Assembly: GCF_900604345.1 (NCBI RefSeq)
Contig: NZ_LR026983.1
Location: forward strand, 1,178,001 to 1,242,000
DNA: 64,000 nt
Origin: Maliibacterium massiliense
GTDB lineage: Bacteria > Bacillota > Clostridia > Christensenellales > Maliibacteriaceae
Direction of reading: 5' to 3'
Shown: in pieces, positions 52,660-61,845 of the stretch
Layout: the number at the start of each line of letters is the position of its first letter
Numbering within the stretch: the first letter of the stretch is position 1
Notes under the pieces: model-generated
The model's input: the letters and a program-made list of their open reading frames with translations, nothing else
What the model was told of the DNA's origin: nothing
Databases searched by the model: none
Made by a program: the position numbers and the translations under genes

Positions 52660-53550
52660 TTACTCCTTCGGCGCCTCGCTGTAGAGGTGCACGTGCGCTC
52701 TGGGCGGCGCGAGCGCCACATTATGGGCCTGCAGCGCCTTAAGCACCAGGCGGCGCAGCTCGCGCTCCCCCGCCCACTGGGTGTTCTGCTGCATGGCGCA
52801 CACCACGCGCAGCCGCAGCACGCCCTGCTCCAGCGCGGTGATGCCCATTACCTCGGGGGGCGAGACGATCTGCCCGGCCTGGGCGCGGGCAAATTCCTCC
52901 GCAGCCTCGCCAAGCGCCTGGTTGACCGTGGCCATATCCGCCTCGGGGCTGATGCTGATATCCACCAGCGCCTTCATGGGCCCGCGGCAGTAGTTGGTCA
53001 CCTTGTCGATCTTGCCATTGGGGATGATGTGCAGTTCCCCGCCAAAGGCCCGCACCGAGCAGCAGCGCAGCGAGATGCTCTCCACCGTGCCCGACACGCC
53101 CGCGATCTCCACCCAGTCGCCCACCTGGATTTGGTCCTCAAAGAGCATGAAAAAACCCGTAATCACGTCATTGAGCAGGCTCTGGGCGCCCAGGCCCACC
53201 GCAATGCCACCGATGCCCGCCGTGGCAAGGAGACTCCCCGCCGTGATGCCCAGCCCGAAGATATCCAGCGCCGCGGCAATGGCAAAAAAATACACCGTGT
53301 AGCTGATGATGCTCGAACCCAGCGTCAGCAGCGTGTCCGCCTTGTGGGGATCCACCTGCAGGCGGCTGCCCGCCTTGCCCTCACTGCGCTTGAGGATCCG
53401 CTTGAGCAGCCGTTTGCCCGCCGCGATCAGGATTTTTGCCAGCACAAACACCAGCACAAGCTGCGCCAGCTTGATGCCAAAGGCAAGCGCCGCGCCCGGC
53501 ACGTCCGTGCTGAGCCATGTGATGAATTTTGTCCAAGCATTTTCCGGCAT
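52660..53550 (-). CDS. small-conductance mechanosensitive channel, MscS family
   Basis: A 296-residue channel opening on membrane tension to release solutes. About three membrane segments lie before residue 130 (about 20-40, 70-92 and 97-125); the pore helix is LATAGIGGIAVGLGAQSLLNDVITGFFML near 110. It then has the beta-domain (DQIQVGDWVEIAGVSGTVESISLR) and the cytoplasmic vestibule. The start was set at the ATG after AAGGGGA. A consensus promoter lies 43 bases upstream, next to tandem repeats. Confidence 0.88.
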   Translation of the reverse strand: MPENAWTKFITWLSTDVPGAALAFGIKLAQLVLVFVLAKILIAAGKRLLKRILKRSEGKAGSRLQVDPHKADTLLTLGSSIISYTVYFFAIAAALDIFGLGITAGSLLATAGIGGIAVGLGAQSLLNDVITGFFMLFEDQIQVGDWVEIAGVSGTVESISLRCCSVRAFGGELHIIPNGKIDKVTNYCRGPMKALVDISISPEADMATVNQALGEAAEEFARAQAGQIVSPPEVMGITALEQGVLRLRVVCAMQQNTQWAGERELRRLVLKALQAHNVALAPPRAHVHLYSEAPKE

Positions 53551-53592
53551 GGTATCCCCTTGATGGCAAGCGCCAAACGACGTATTCATGTT

Positions 53593-53621
53593 ATTATAAC
53601 GCATTTGCGCTGCGATCTCAA
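53593..53621 (-). promoter_or_regulatory. mscS promoter directly after the repeats
   Basis: Minus strand: TTGAGA, 17-base spacer, TATAAT. It probably drives the whole mscS-DUF951-lepB-leuA-cimA-M23 run. Confidence 0.78.
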
Positions 53622-53623
53622 CG

Positions 53624-54085
53624 CAAGGGTGCATTGCCCCTTTGGGCCGGAGGCATTGCCTCATTTGGCCGCATCGGCCGCTGCTGGTTCCATTGCTTCC
53701 GTTCCCGTAGTCTGGCCGCGCTGGGTACTGTCCCCCTGAATGCCGGAGGCATTGCCTCTCTTGGCCGCATCGGCCGCTGCTGGTTCCATTGCTTCCGTTC
53801 CCGTAGTCTGGCCGCGCTGGGTACTGTCCCCCTGAATGCCGAAGGCATTGCCTCTCTTGGCCGCATCGGCCGCTGCTGGTTCCATTGCTTCCGTTCCCGT
53901 AGTCTGGCCGCGCTGGGTACTATCCCCCTGAATGCCGGAGGCATTGCCTCATTTGGCCGCATCGGCCGCTGCTGGTTCCATTGCTTCCGTTCCCGTAGTC
54001 TGGCCGCGCTGGGTACTATCCCCCTGAATGCCGGAGGCATTGCCTCTCTTGGCCGCATCGGCCTCTGCTCGTTCCGCTGCGCTTG
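53624..54085 (-). repeat. tandem 96-bp repeats
   Basis: GGAGGCATTGCCTC-type marks recur at 53649, 53745, 53841, 53937 and 54033, an exact period of 96 bases, giving about 4.7 copies that differ at a few bases. The minus-strand unit includes AGGGGGACAGTACCC and GGCCAAATGAGGC. The period is 32 codons, so frames stay open on both strands, but no start site or known protein supports coding. The array ends three bases from the mscS -35 box. Confidence 0.93.
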
Positions 54086-54107
54086 CACAGGCGGCAAACA
54101 GGCGTTG

Positions 54108-54551
54108 TCAATGCAGCTTCATGTACAAAAGCGGATAGGGATTGCCCTGTTCATCATGATCCGTCCTTTTATAGACCTGAAAGCCCATGTGCGCGTAAAA
54201 CCCTTTTGCAAGGAGGTTCTGTTCATTGACAGCCACTTCCTGGATCGCGTAATGCGCTATGCCATAACGTATCAGCCGCCTCCCCAGACCGTTTCCTCTC
54301 GCCTCCGGTGTGATAAACAGCATGGCAAGCGTCCGCCTCTCTATCCCCATAAAAGCGACAGGATGTTTATCCTCGTTCTCTGCGACAACCAGGTGCGCAA
54401 CCTCGTCGATGGCCTGCGGGATATACTTTTTAATCTCTTTTATTGCATGATCCGATAGAAACAGATGCGTCGCTCTCACTGATTTTTCCCATATTTCTAG
54501 TAGCTGTTCATGCAGCAACGGCGTTCTTTCTTTCACTGCAAAAATGCGCAT
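54108..54551 (-). CDS. GNAT acetyltransferase
   Basis: A 147-residue acetyltransferase (YjaB-like): an N-terminal helix with WEKSVRATHLFLSD, then the acetyl-CoA loop ITPEARGNGLGRRLI, and GFYAHMGFQVYKRT near the end. The acceptor is unknown. The ATG follows GAGGCGGG. The gene is AT-richer than its neighbours. It ends beside the 96-bp repeat array. Confidence 0.82.
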   Translation of the reverse strand: MRIFAVKERTPLLHEQLLEIWEKSVRATHLFLSDHAIKEIKKYIPQAIDEVAHLVVAENEDKHPVAFMGIERRTLAMLFITPEARGNGLGRRLIRYGIAHYAIQEVAVNEQNLLAKGFYAHMGFQVYKRTDHDEQGNPYPLLYMKLH

Positions 54552-54659
54552 ACACAACCCGCCTCACATTTTGATTCTCCACACGGATGATACCGGTTCA
54601 GCCACACCACAGCTCGTCCCCTGTGCGCGCGAAGGCGTAAAGCCGCCCGCGGGCGCGCC

Positions 54660-55322
54660 CTAGCGCCCCGCCGCGCGGCGCAGCTGCACGAAAAACAGCC
54701 TGCCAAAGTCGTCGTTCATGCGCTCGGGATGCCACTGCACGCCGTAGAGGCGCGCATCGGGCCGCGCCACCGCCTCCACCAGGCGCGTCTCATCCCACGC
54801 GCACGCGACCAGCCCCGCGCCCAGCCGCCGCAGGCCCTGATGGTGGGTGCTGGTGACCGCGTGCCACGCGTCGCACGCGCCGCTGTTTAAAAAGCTGTTC
54901 GGCGCCACGCGCACCATGTGATCCACCGCGTTTGGGTGCGCAATGCCGCGCTGCGCGGCAAGGTCCTGGTAGATATCCCCGCCCAGCGCAATGTTGAGCA
55001 CCTGCACGCCCCGGCAGATGCCAAAGACCGGCTTTTTGCGCTGCATAAAGGCCTCCACTAGCGCCAGCTCGTCGCGGTCCCTGCGCGTGTCCACGTCCGT
55101 ACTGCCCGCATCTGCTTCGCCGAAACGGCTGGGCGCCACGTCTCCCCCGCCCGTCAGCAGCAGCGCATCCAGGCGCTTGGCCAGCGCCCGCGCGTCCAGC
55201 GCGCCGTCACAGGCCAGCACGTCGTAGGCGATGCCCGCTGCTGCAAGCGCGCGCCGGTAGGTATCCGGCAAAAACGGGCCAGCTGCCGCAAGCGCGCATG
55301 TCACGCCAATGTGCACCGGCAT
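54660..55322 (-). CDS. class I glutamine amidotransferase-like hydrolase (PuuD type)
   Basis: A 220-residue gamma-glutamyl hydrolase-like protein. The catalytic triad of the family is present: C103 (GICRGVQ), H198 and E200 (QWHPE), with a preceding LLLTGGGDVAPSRF loop. Such enzymes remove gamma-linked glutamyl groups from compounds like gamma-glutamyl-GABA. The start was set at the ATG after GGAAGG. No putrescine-pathway genes are adjacent. It is divergent from the CCA nucleotidyltransferase. Confidence 0.86.
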   Translation of the reverse strand: MPVHIGVTCALAAAGPFLPDTYRRALAAAGIAYDVLACDGALDARALAKRLDALLLTGGGDVAPSRFGEADAGSTDVDTRRDRDELALVEAFMQRKKPVFGICRGVQVLNIALGGDIYQDLAAQRGIAHPNAVDHMVRVAPNSFLNSGACDAWHAVTSTHHQGLRRLGAGLVACAWDETRLVEAVARPDARLYGVQWHPERMNDDFGRLFFVQLRRAAGR

Positions 55323-55420
55323 AGGCACCTTCCTTTCTTGCTTGTATTTGTACAAAACCGCCGTAAAAAGCTTCTATCTATAAGCTGAATATAGCCCATC
55401 CCTGTATCTTATGTGCATCA

Positions 55421-55451
55421 TAGCATAACGATGCGCGTTTGTGTTATGCTA
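55421..55451. promoter_or_regulatory. inverted repeat upstream of the CCA nucleotidyltransferase
   Basis: TAGCATAAC and GTTATGCTA are exact complements 13 bases apart, extended by CATCCCT further out with AGGGATG. It lies 60 bases before the start codon between two divergent genes and could be an operator. Confidence 0.5.
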
Positions 55452-55510
55452 GGGATGATCCTTTACAAAGCCGTAACAAACAGGAATTTTTCAGGAGGCC
55501 GCAACCCATC

Positions 55511-56944
55511 ATGGCAGACGCGCAGCTGCAACTGCATATCCCCGCCTATTTGGCGGATGTGTGCGCGCGCCTGCGCGCGTGCGGCGCGCCCGTGTACCTG
55601 GTGGGGGGCGTGGTGCGCGACGCGCTGCTGGGCATGGACGCCTCTTTGGTGACGGACGTGGACGTCTGCGGGCCACTGCCGCCTGACGCGCTCGCATGCG
55701 CGGCCGCACCGCTTGCAGGCGTCACGCTCAAGCCGCGAAACAGCGCCCTGGGCACGGTGGAGCTGCACGTGCAGGACGCGCGCGGCGCGCGCCACATGCT
55801 GGAGTACACCACCTACCGCACCGATTCCTACCGCGGCGGGGCGCATCGCCCCGATGCGGTGGCGTTTGTCGATACGCCCGAGGCGGACGCGCTGCGGCGG
55901 GATTTCACCTGCAACGCGCTATACTACGCGCCTGATACCGGCGAGCTGCGCGATCCGCTGGGCGGGCTTTCAGATATCCGGCAGCGCGTGCTGCGCACCA
56001 CGCGCGCGCCCGACGCGGTGTTTGGCGAGGATGGCCTGCGCACGCTACGCTTGGCCCGCTTTGCCGCGCGGCTGCGCTTTTCCATTGACCAGGCCTCCTG
56101 GCGCGGCGCCTGCGCGCACGTGCATCTGCTTGCGGATATCGCGCCCGAGCGCATTCAATCTGAGCTCAACGCCATGCTGCTGTGCGACGCGCGATACCCC
56201 CAGTTTGCCCAGGCAGGGGAGGCGTCCTGCGTGCTTGTGGCGCTGCGCCTGCTGCACGATATGGGGGCGCTCGCCTACATCATCCCCGAGCTATTGGAGG
56301 GCGACAACCTGGACCAAAACTGCGTGTGGCACGCCTATCCCGTGATGGAACACCTGTTTCACACCTGTACGTGCGCCGATCCCACGCTGGTGATGCGCCT
56401 GGCGGGCCTGCTGCACGATATCGGCAAGCCGCGCGCGCTGCGGGAGCACGGCCGCATGCTGGGCCACGACGCGATCGGCGCCGAGATGGCGCGCGCGATT
56501 CTGACGCGCCTGCGCTATCCCAAGGACGTGATCGCGCGCGTGTGCGCCATTGTGGCCAACCATATGTACGATCTGGACGGCAAGGCCAAGCCCAAAACGA
56601 TGCGGCGGCGGTTCCTCGCGCTGGGGCCGCAGCAGGTGGAGGACCTCATCGCCATCCGGCGGGCGGACGTGCTGGGCTCGGGTATCGAAACGCAGGAGCC
56701 TGCGGTGTGCGGCAAATGGCGGCGCACCCTCCATGAAATGCAGGCGCGCCGCACCCCCTTTGCGCCGTCCGATCTTGCCCTTAGCGGGCAGGACGTGATG
56801 CGCCTTGCGCATCTGGCGCCCGGTCCGGCGGTGGGCGAGGCGATGCAGTACCTGCTGCGCAGCGTGGTGCACTGCCCGGAGAAAAACACGCCCGCGCACC
56901 TGGCGCGCCTGCTGGCCGCCTGGCCCGGGCCGAAAAACGGATAA
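55511..56944 (+). CDS. cca: CCA tRNA nucleotidyltransferase/poly(A) polymerase family with HD domain
   Basis: Adds or repairs CCA at tRNA 3' ends. The 477 residues begin with a class II head: YLVGGVVRD (29-37), metal carboxylates D49 and D51 (TDVDV), and RRDFTCNALYY. The RNA-binding domain follows, then an HD domain with H302-D303 (LLHDIGKP). Family members with HD often also remove 2',3'-cyclic phosphates. AGGAGG lies about 13 bases before the ATG. Confidence 0.9.
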   Translation: MADAQLQLHIPAYLADVCARLRACGAPVYLVGGVVRDALLGMDASLVTDVDVCGPLPPDALACAAAPLAGVTLKPRNSALGTVELHVQDARGARHMLEYTTYRTDSYRGGAHRPDAVAFVDTPEADALRRDFTCNALYYAPDTGELRDPLGGLSDIRQRVLRTTRAPDAVFGEDGLRTLRLARFAARLRFSIDQASWRGACAHVHLLADIAPERIQSELNAMLLCDARYPQFAQAGEASCVLVALRLLHDMGALAYIIPELLEGDNLDQNCVWHAYPVMEHLFHTCTCADPTLVMRLAGLLHDIGKPRALREHGRMLGHDAIGAEMARAILTRLRYPKDVIARVCAIVANHMYDLDGKAKPKTMRRRFLALGPQQVEDLIAIRRADVLGSGIETQEPAVCGKWRRTLHEMQARRTPFAPSDLALSGQDVMRLAHLAPGPAVGEAMQYLLRSVVHCPEKNTPAHLARLLAAWPGPKNG

Positions 56945-57088
56945 GCGGCCGACGCCGCGGGCAGGCGCGCCGTTGCCCATCCGTTTGCGCGCGGCAGGGT
57001 TTGTATGCGGGGTGTGCCCATCGCCGCCGTTTAGGGGCGGCCACAGGGAGCACCACGTCTATCTCTTTTGTTAAGGAGGGAACGCTCG

Positions 57089-57553
57089 GTGACGCACATG
57101 CGCCGCATCCTCTCGATCAATCCGCCCCACCGGCGAGCGCTGCTGCCCCTATTGCTGCTGGCCGATCCCGAGGAGGCGGTGGTCGCCGCCTATCTAAAAC
57201 AGGGCACGCTCTTTTGCTGCCGCTGGCAGGGACGCATCTGCGGGGTGCTGCTGTTGGTACCCCACAGCGCGCGCGTCTGCGAGCTGAAGAACCTGGCGGT
57301 CGCGCCCGCGCTGCAGCGGCAGGGCATCGGCACGCTGCTGGTGCGCGCGGCCTGCGCCGCCGCGCGCCGGCGCTATGACGCGATGATTGTGGGAACGGCG
57401 CTTGCGGACGGCAGCACCGTGGCCTTCTACACCCGCCTGGGGTTCGTCTACGACCACACGGACGAGGGCTTTTTTGTACGCAACTACAGCCAGCCCGTCA
57501 TAGACAACGGCTATCTGTGCCAGGATATGCTGTTTTTCCGCCGAACCCTGTAG
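57089..57553 (+). CDS. GNAT acetyltransferase
   Basis: A 154-residue acetyltransferase with the acetyl-CoA loop VAPALQRQGIGTLLVRAAC near 75 and a VAFYTRLGFVYDHTDEGFF ending. The acceptor is unknown. The start is a GTG nine bases from AAGGAGG; an ATG lies three codons further in. About 140 bases follow to the next gene, without a clear terminator. Confidence 0.8.
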   Translation: MTHMRRILSINPPHRRALLPLLLLADPEEAVVAAYLKQGTLFCCRWQGRICGVLLLVPHSARVCELKNLAVAPALQRQGIGTLLVRAACAAARRRYDAMIVGTALADGSTVAFYTRLGFVYDHTDEGFFVRNYSQPVIDNGYLCQDMLFFRRTL

Positions 57554-57693
57554 GGATTTGTAAGAACGCGCGCATTTATGGTAAAATGAGCAAAGCATAC
57601 CTGGTTACAGCCAGCATCGCGCGGCGCTGCCGTAAAACCGCCCTGCAAGGGACGACCCGGCGCGCGCGATGTAAAACGTAAGGAGCATACGCC

Positions 57694-58806
57694 ATGCCGG
57701 GCAAGCGCCGCATCCGCCGGATTCATCACCGGACATATCGCTGGATCATCGCCGCCGCAATCGTGGGGGTGCTGCTTGCCGGCGCGCTTATTTGGTATTT
57801 GATCGATGCGCCCTACCGGCGTGGCCCCGTCCTGATGCCCTGCAGCGCCGACGCCACCTACGCGCCCTTCGGCAAGGGCCTTGTGTATCTGGACGCATCC
57901 GGCGAGGCGGTGTTTTGCAAGCTGACGGGCCGCGAGCAGTGGCGCGTGCCCGCAGGCGGCGCTACCCGCATCAGCGCGGGCAGGCAGGTGGCGGCCCTCT
58001 ACGGCGAGCGCGGCGTGACCCTGCTGGACGCAAACGGCAAGGTTCTTGTGGAGAAGGCCTACGAGCAGGCGCCCCAAGAGGTGCGCTGCGGCAACACCTG
58101 CACCGCGGTGCTCTACGGCATGCCGGACGGCTCCGCGCGCATCGACGTGCTGGACGGCACCGGCGCGCAGATCGACCAAATCACGGAAAAATACCTGCCT
58201 GCAGGCATTACCGTGGTGGATCTCGGCTTCAACGGTAACAACTTGTGGCTGCTGACGCTGGATACCTCCGGCATCACGCCGGTATCCACCATCACCACGT
58301 TCAACCCGCTTGCGCAGCTGACCACCAGCAGCGTGCGCATCACCGGGCAGGTGATCTACGATGTGGCGTTTGACGACGAGGTGTTTTTCGCCATAGGAAC
58401 CAACCACATTGTATGCTATAATTACGTAGGCGAAGAGCAGCGCCGCCAGATGATCTACGGCTGGCAGGTATGCGACACGGGAAAGGCGGAGAAGCAGAAC
58501 GTGTTTCTGCTCACCCCGCTCACCGATACCGAAACGCCCCACGCGCCGCGCAACACCGCCAAAATGGTGCTGGGAGATCAGGTATACACCCTGACGCTGG
58601 CGGGCGAGGGGTACGACAGCCTGCTCATCGGGCAGAAAAAGGTCTACGCACTGTGCCAGGGCACGCTGACCACCTACCGCATCCGCGACCGCAAGCGCGC
58701 GGATATCTCCCTTGCCTTCAGCGCGGAGCGCGCGTCCTTTGCCGCCGACGGCAAGACGCTGCTGCTTGCAAGCGAGGGAAAGCTCTACGCCTATCTCGTC
58801 CGCTGA
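57694..58806 (+). CDS. membrane-anchored beta-propeller-like protein (DUF5711-like)
   Basis: A 370-residue protein with a basic N-terminus, one membrane segment (about 17-37) and a long extracellular beta-rich region, in which strands recur about every 40 residues, as in a propeller. It resembles DUF5711-type proteins of Clostridia, which are uncharacterised and often near cvpA, as here. AAGGAGC precedes the ATG. Confidence 0.7.
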   Translation: MPGKRRIRRIHHRTYRWIIAAAIVGVLLAGALIWYLIDAPYRRGPVLMPCSADATYAPFGKGLVYLDASGEAVFCKLTGREQWRVPAGGATRISAGRQVAALYGERGVTLLDANGKVLVEKAYEQAPQEVRCGNTCTAVLYGMPDGSARIDVLDGTGAQIDQITEKYLPAGITVVDLGFNGNNLWLLTLDTSGITPVSTITTFNPLAQLTTSSVRITGQVIYDVAFDDEVFFAIGTNHIVCYNYVGEEQRRQMIYGWQVCDTGKAEKQNVFLLTPLTDTETPHAPRNTAKMVLGDQVYTLTLAGEGYDSLLIGQKKVYALCQGTLTTYRIRDRKRADISLAFSAERASFAADGKTLLLASEGKLYAYLVR

Positions 58807-58941
58807 GCAAGGGCGCGTGCGTTTGCACTGGATAACTTTGCCGCCCCATGCGCGGCCATTGCCGCACTTGGATGGTAGCGCGCGCAGCCCTGCGCAAGGC
58901 AAGGTCCGCCCTACAGGCCAGGAAAGGAGAATCCTCAAGCC

Positions 58942-59649
58942 TTGAATATTATCGACGTAGCCATACTGGCGGCAATCGCCGTGTTCGTCATATTGGGATG
59001 GTACCGCGGGTTTCTCAACTCCGCGATGCACATCGCCTCCTTTTTCCTTTCGTGGGGCATTGCAGCGGCGTTTTACCGCCCCCTTGCCCACGGCCTGGAC
59101 GCCAAACACAACATCGTCTCTTACCTGCTGCAGTTTGGCGAGGGCGCCGACCGCATTGCGGATGTGGAGCTTGCACGCACCCCCATCACCCAGCTCTCCG
59201 CCGAGACGGTGGCGGACGCGGTGCAGAAGGCCAACTACCCCAGCTTTATCGAAAAGCTGCTGCAAAAGAACATCACCGGCGAGGTGTTTGCCGATAAAGG
59301 CATCGCCACGCTTGCGGAGTATTTCAACCAGACCGTGATGTGCGTCATCCTCAACATCCTCTGCTTTGTGGGCCTGTTTGTCATCGCCATGATCGTGCTT
59401 TCAGTGATCATCGCCATGGCCAACGCCGTGCTGCGCCTGCCCGTGCTACACCGCTTTGACGGCCTGATGGGCGCGGGGATGGGGCTGATCATGGGCCTTT
59501 TGATCGTGCAGGTGCTCTTTATGCTGGTGCCCGCGGTCATGCCGCTGCTGCCCTACGAGCAGATCGAGAACCTGTTCTCGCAGGGCATGTTATCCTCCCT
59601 CTTTTACAAGGGGAATTTCTTTTTGCAGATCATACGGGGCACCGTATAG
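58942..59649 (+). CDS. CvpA family membrane protein
   Basis: A 235-residue protein with four membrane segments (about 5-25, 30-48, 132-156 and 175-198) and the N-terminal pattern IIDVAILAAIAVFVILGWYRGFLNS of the CvpA/colicin V production family. A central soluble loop of about 80 residues is longer than usual. Function in Firmicutes is unclear; some members affect cell envelope processes. The first codon is TTG, 13 bases after AAAGGAG. It probably shares a transcript with the preceding gene. Confidence 0.82.
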   Translation: MNIIDVAILAAIAVFVILGWYRGFLNSAMHIASFFLSWGIAAAFYRPLAHGLDAKHNIVSYLLQFGEGADRIADVELARTPITQLSAETVADAVQKANYPSFIEKLLQKNITGEVFADKGIATLAEYFNQTVMCVILNILCFVGLFVIAMIVLSVIIAMANAVLRLPVLHRFDGLMGAGMGLIMGLLIVQVLFMLVPAVMPLLPYEQIENLFSQGMLSSLFYKGNFFLQIIRGTV

Positions 59650-59673
59650 CGGTGCAGCATGGCAAACCATCAG

Positions 59674-59702
59674 CCAGCCGGCGTACGCCGGCTGGTTTTT
59701 TT
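59674..59702 (+). terminator. cvpA terminator
   Basis: CCAGCCGGCG with CGCCGGCTGG around TA, followed by seven T residues. Confidence 0.92.
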
Positions 59703-59749
59703 CCATCCCTTTTCCACAAAAAAGAAGTTCCTTTTGCGTAAGCAAGCTC

Positions 59750-59778
59750 TTATCAGCGCCGCGGGCATTGTGTATAAT
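59750..59778 (+). promoter_or_regulatory. promoter of the SPFH-TIR cluster
   Basis: TTATCA, 17-base spacer, TATAAT, about 100 bases before the SPFH start codon and after the cvpA terminator, so the cluster is an independent unit. Confidence 0.65.
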
Positions 59779-59875
59779 GGTATTAATCGTGACAGTTTTT
59801 GTCGATAATCGCCCGATGATCCGTTTTTTACCGCATTGCGCCACACGCCATTTTTACAAAAAGGAGCGTTCTTTC

Positions 59876-61114
59876 ATGGCAGATATTGCACAGGTCCTTA
59901 AATATGAAGGGGACAACGATACCTTTATCTGGAAGCATCCCGCGGAGGATTTCAACGCCCTCACCCAGCTGATCGTCCACGAATCACAGGAGGCGCTCTT
60001 TTTCATGAACGGGCAGGCGCTGGACCTGTTCGGCCCGGGGCGCTACACCCTCAAGACGCAGAACCTGCCGCTGGTGGGCGGCCTGCTCAACCGCGCGACG
60101 GGCGGGGAAAGCCCCTTCCACTGCGAGGTCTATTTTATCAACAAGGCGGAGCAGATGGCCATCAAGTGGGGCACGGACAGCAAGGTGGAGTTTATGGAAC
60201 CTACCTACCAGTTCCCCATCCAGATCGGCGCAAGCGGCCAGATGTCTTTGCGCGCGGAAAATTCCCGCAAGCTGCTACTCAAGGTGGTGGGCACGGAAAA
60301 CCTGCTCACGCGGGATATGCTCATCCAGTCCTTCCGCGCCTTTTTGATGACAAAGGTCAAGACGTATCTGGCGCAGGTTATTAAAGAGGAACGCATCAGC
60401 ATCTTTGAAATTGACGCGCACCTGGAGGCGCTTTCAGACATGCTCAAGGCGCGGCTCTACGATGATTTTATGGACTACGGCGTGGCGCTGGAGCGCTTTT
60501 TCGTCACCACCGTGGCCAAGCCCGACGGCGAGGCATCCTATGAAAAATTCAAGCAGCTGCACTTCCGCCAGTACGCGGATATCGCCGAGGCCAAGCTGCG
60601 CCAGCAGGTGGACGTCATCGCGGCGCAGACCGAGGCGCAAAAGACGGTGATCGAATCCCAGGCCATGGCCGCCAAGCGCGCCCAAGAGGGCTACACCTAC
60701 GGCCAGGAGCGCGGCTTTGACGTCGCCGCGCGCGTGGCGGAAAACGAGGCGGTCGGCCAGTTTACCAACATGGGCGTGGGCCTGGGGACCATGGCGGGCG
60801 TCGGCGGCGCGGTGGGCGGGCTGGTGGGCGGGGCCGTGGGCAACGCCATGCACAGCGCCACAGCAGGGGCTGCCCCCAGCGCCACGTGCGCCCAGTGCAG
60901 CGCGGGCCTGCCCGCGGGTGCAAAATTCTGCCCCGCGTGTGGCACGGCGGCTGCGGCGGACAATACCATTACCTGCCCGCAGTGCGGCGCGCGCGTGTCG
61001 CGCGCCAGGTTCTGCGCTGCATGCGGGTACGCCTTCCCCGCTGCCTGCCCGCAGTGCGGCGCTGAACTGACCGATGGCGCAAAATTCTGCCCGCAGTGCG
61101 GCGCAAAGCTTTGA
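59876..61114 (+). CDS. SPFH domain protein with C-terminal zinc ribbons
   Basis: A 412-residue protein. Residues about 20-250 form an SPFH/band-7-like domain (start DTFIWKHP, FFMNGQALDLFGPGRYTL, then a C-terminal part with LHFRQYADIAEAKLR). An Ala/Gln-rich helix follows (about 250-300), then a Gly-rich stretch (315-345), and two to three four-Cys zinc ribbons to the end (CAQC-FCPAC, CPQC-FCAAC, CPQC-FCPQC). It resembles Bacillus YdjI-type proteins, which associate with PspA-like membrane-stress proteins. AAAAAGGAG precedes the ATG. It is first in a cluster with a membrane protein and a TIR protein. Confidence 0.85.
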   Translation: MADIAQVLKYEGDNDTFIWKHPAEDFNALTQLIVHESQEALFFMNGQALDLFGPGRYTLKTQNLPLVGGLLNRATGGESPFHCEVYFINKAEQMAIKWGTDSKVEFMEPTYQFPIQIGASGQMSLRAENSRKLLLKVVGTENLLTRDMLIQSFRAFLMTKVKTYLAQVIKEERISIFEIDAHLEALSDMLKARLYDDFMDYGVALERFFVTTVAKPDGEASYEKFKQLHFRQYADIAEAKLRQQVDVIAAQTEAQKTVIESQAMAAKRAQEGYTYGQERGFDVAARVAENEAVGQFTNMGVGLGTMAGVGGAVGGLVGGAVGNAMHSATAGAAPSATCAQCSAGLPAGAKFCPACGTAAAADNTITCPQCGARVSRARFCAACGYAFPAACPQCGAELTDGAKFCPQCGAKL

Positions 61115-61130
61115 TTTGGAGGGTCAAGCC

Positions 61131-61826
61131 ATGATAAAAAAGATGCGCAACCAGGCAATTTACGGCATCGCGCTGCTATGCCTGCTTGCGGTGTTCAACG
61201 TCCTTGCCTTTTCCGTGCCCCACGCCTACACCGGCGCGTTCTGGAGCGGCTATCTCTTTATCACCATTGCGCTGTTGCTACAGGCGGCGCTCACCCTGCC
61301 CCTGTTGCGCGCAGATGCGCGCCTGCAGAAGACGTTCTACGGCATGCCCGCCGCCACGCTGGGCTACGCTTACCTGGGCGCGCAGTTGATCATCGGCCTT
61401 GTGTGCATGTTTGTGCCCATCGTGCCCACGTGGCTCGCGTACGTGGTCAACGCGCTGCTGCTGGGCCTCTACCTGTACACCATCCTCATGGCGCTGTTTG
61501 GACGCAATATCGTGGCGGATGCCGACCGGCAGACCGCGCAGCAGACACAGTTTATCTGCACCCTCGCCGCAGAGGTCGATACGCTGCGCGCGCAGGCGCC
61601 CACAGGCGCGGTCAAAGAGGCACTGGAGGCGCTCTATGCGGCCGTGCGCTACAGCGATCCTGTCTCCGCCCCCGCGCTGGCGCAGACCGAGGCCCAGATG
61701 CAGGCGCAGCTCGACGCGCTCAAGCGCGCGCTTGCCCAGCAGGATGCACAGGCCACGCAGGCCTGCTGCCAGACGCTGCGCGATCTGACAGACGCGCGCA
61801 GCAAGCAGTGCAAGCTGCTGAAATAA
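61131..61826 (+). CDS. membrane protein with C-terminal helical domain
   Basis: A 231-residue protein with four hydrophobic segments (about 8-27, 35-58, 73-94 and 100-122) followed by a cytoplasmic helical domain rich in Ala and Gln (about 140-231) likely to form a coiled coil. I do not recognise a named family. It starts 16 bases after the SPFH gene behind GGAGGG, so it is in the same operon and may anchor or partner its neighbours. Confidence 0.7.
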   Translation: MIKKMRNQAIYGIALLCLLAVFNVLAFSVPHAYTGAFWSGYLFITIALLLQAALTLPLLRADARLQKTFYGMPAATLGYAYLGAQLIIGLVCMFVPIVPTWLAYVVNALLLGLYLYTILMALFGRNIVADADRQTAQQTQFICTLAAEVDTLRAQAPTGAVKEALEALYAAVRYSDPVSAPALAQTEAQMQAQLDALKRALAQQDAQATQACCQTLRDLTDARSKQCKLLK

Positions 61827-61845
61827 CCCCCGGGGAGCTATCATC

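Noticed and set aside
53529..54458. Frames on both strands encoding a 32-residue repeat over the 96-bp array
   Set aside because: The 96-bp period keeps all frames open. There is no ribosome site, and the plus-strand frame continues antisense into the GNAT gene.
57511..59265. A 584-codon minus-strand frame
   Set aside because: It is antisense to the DUF5711-like and cvpA genes, which have proper ribosome sites, membrane segments and family features.
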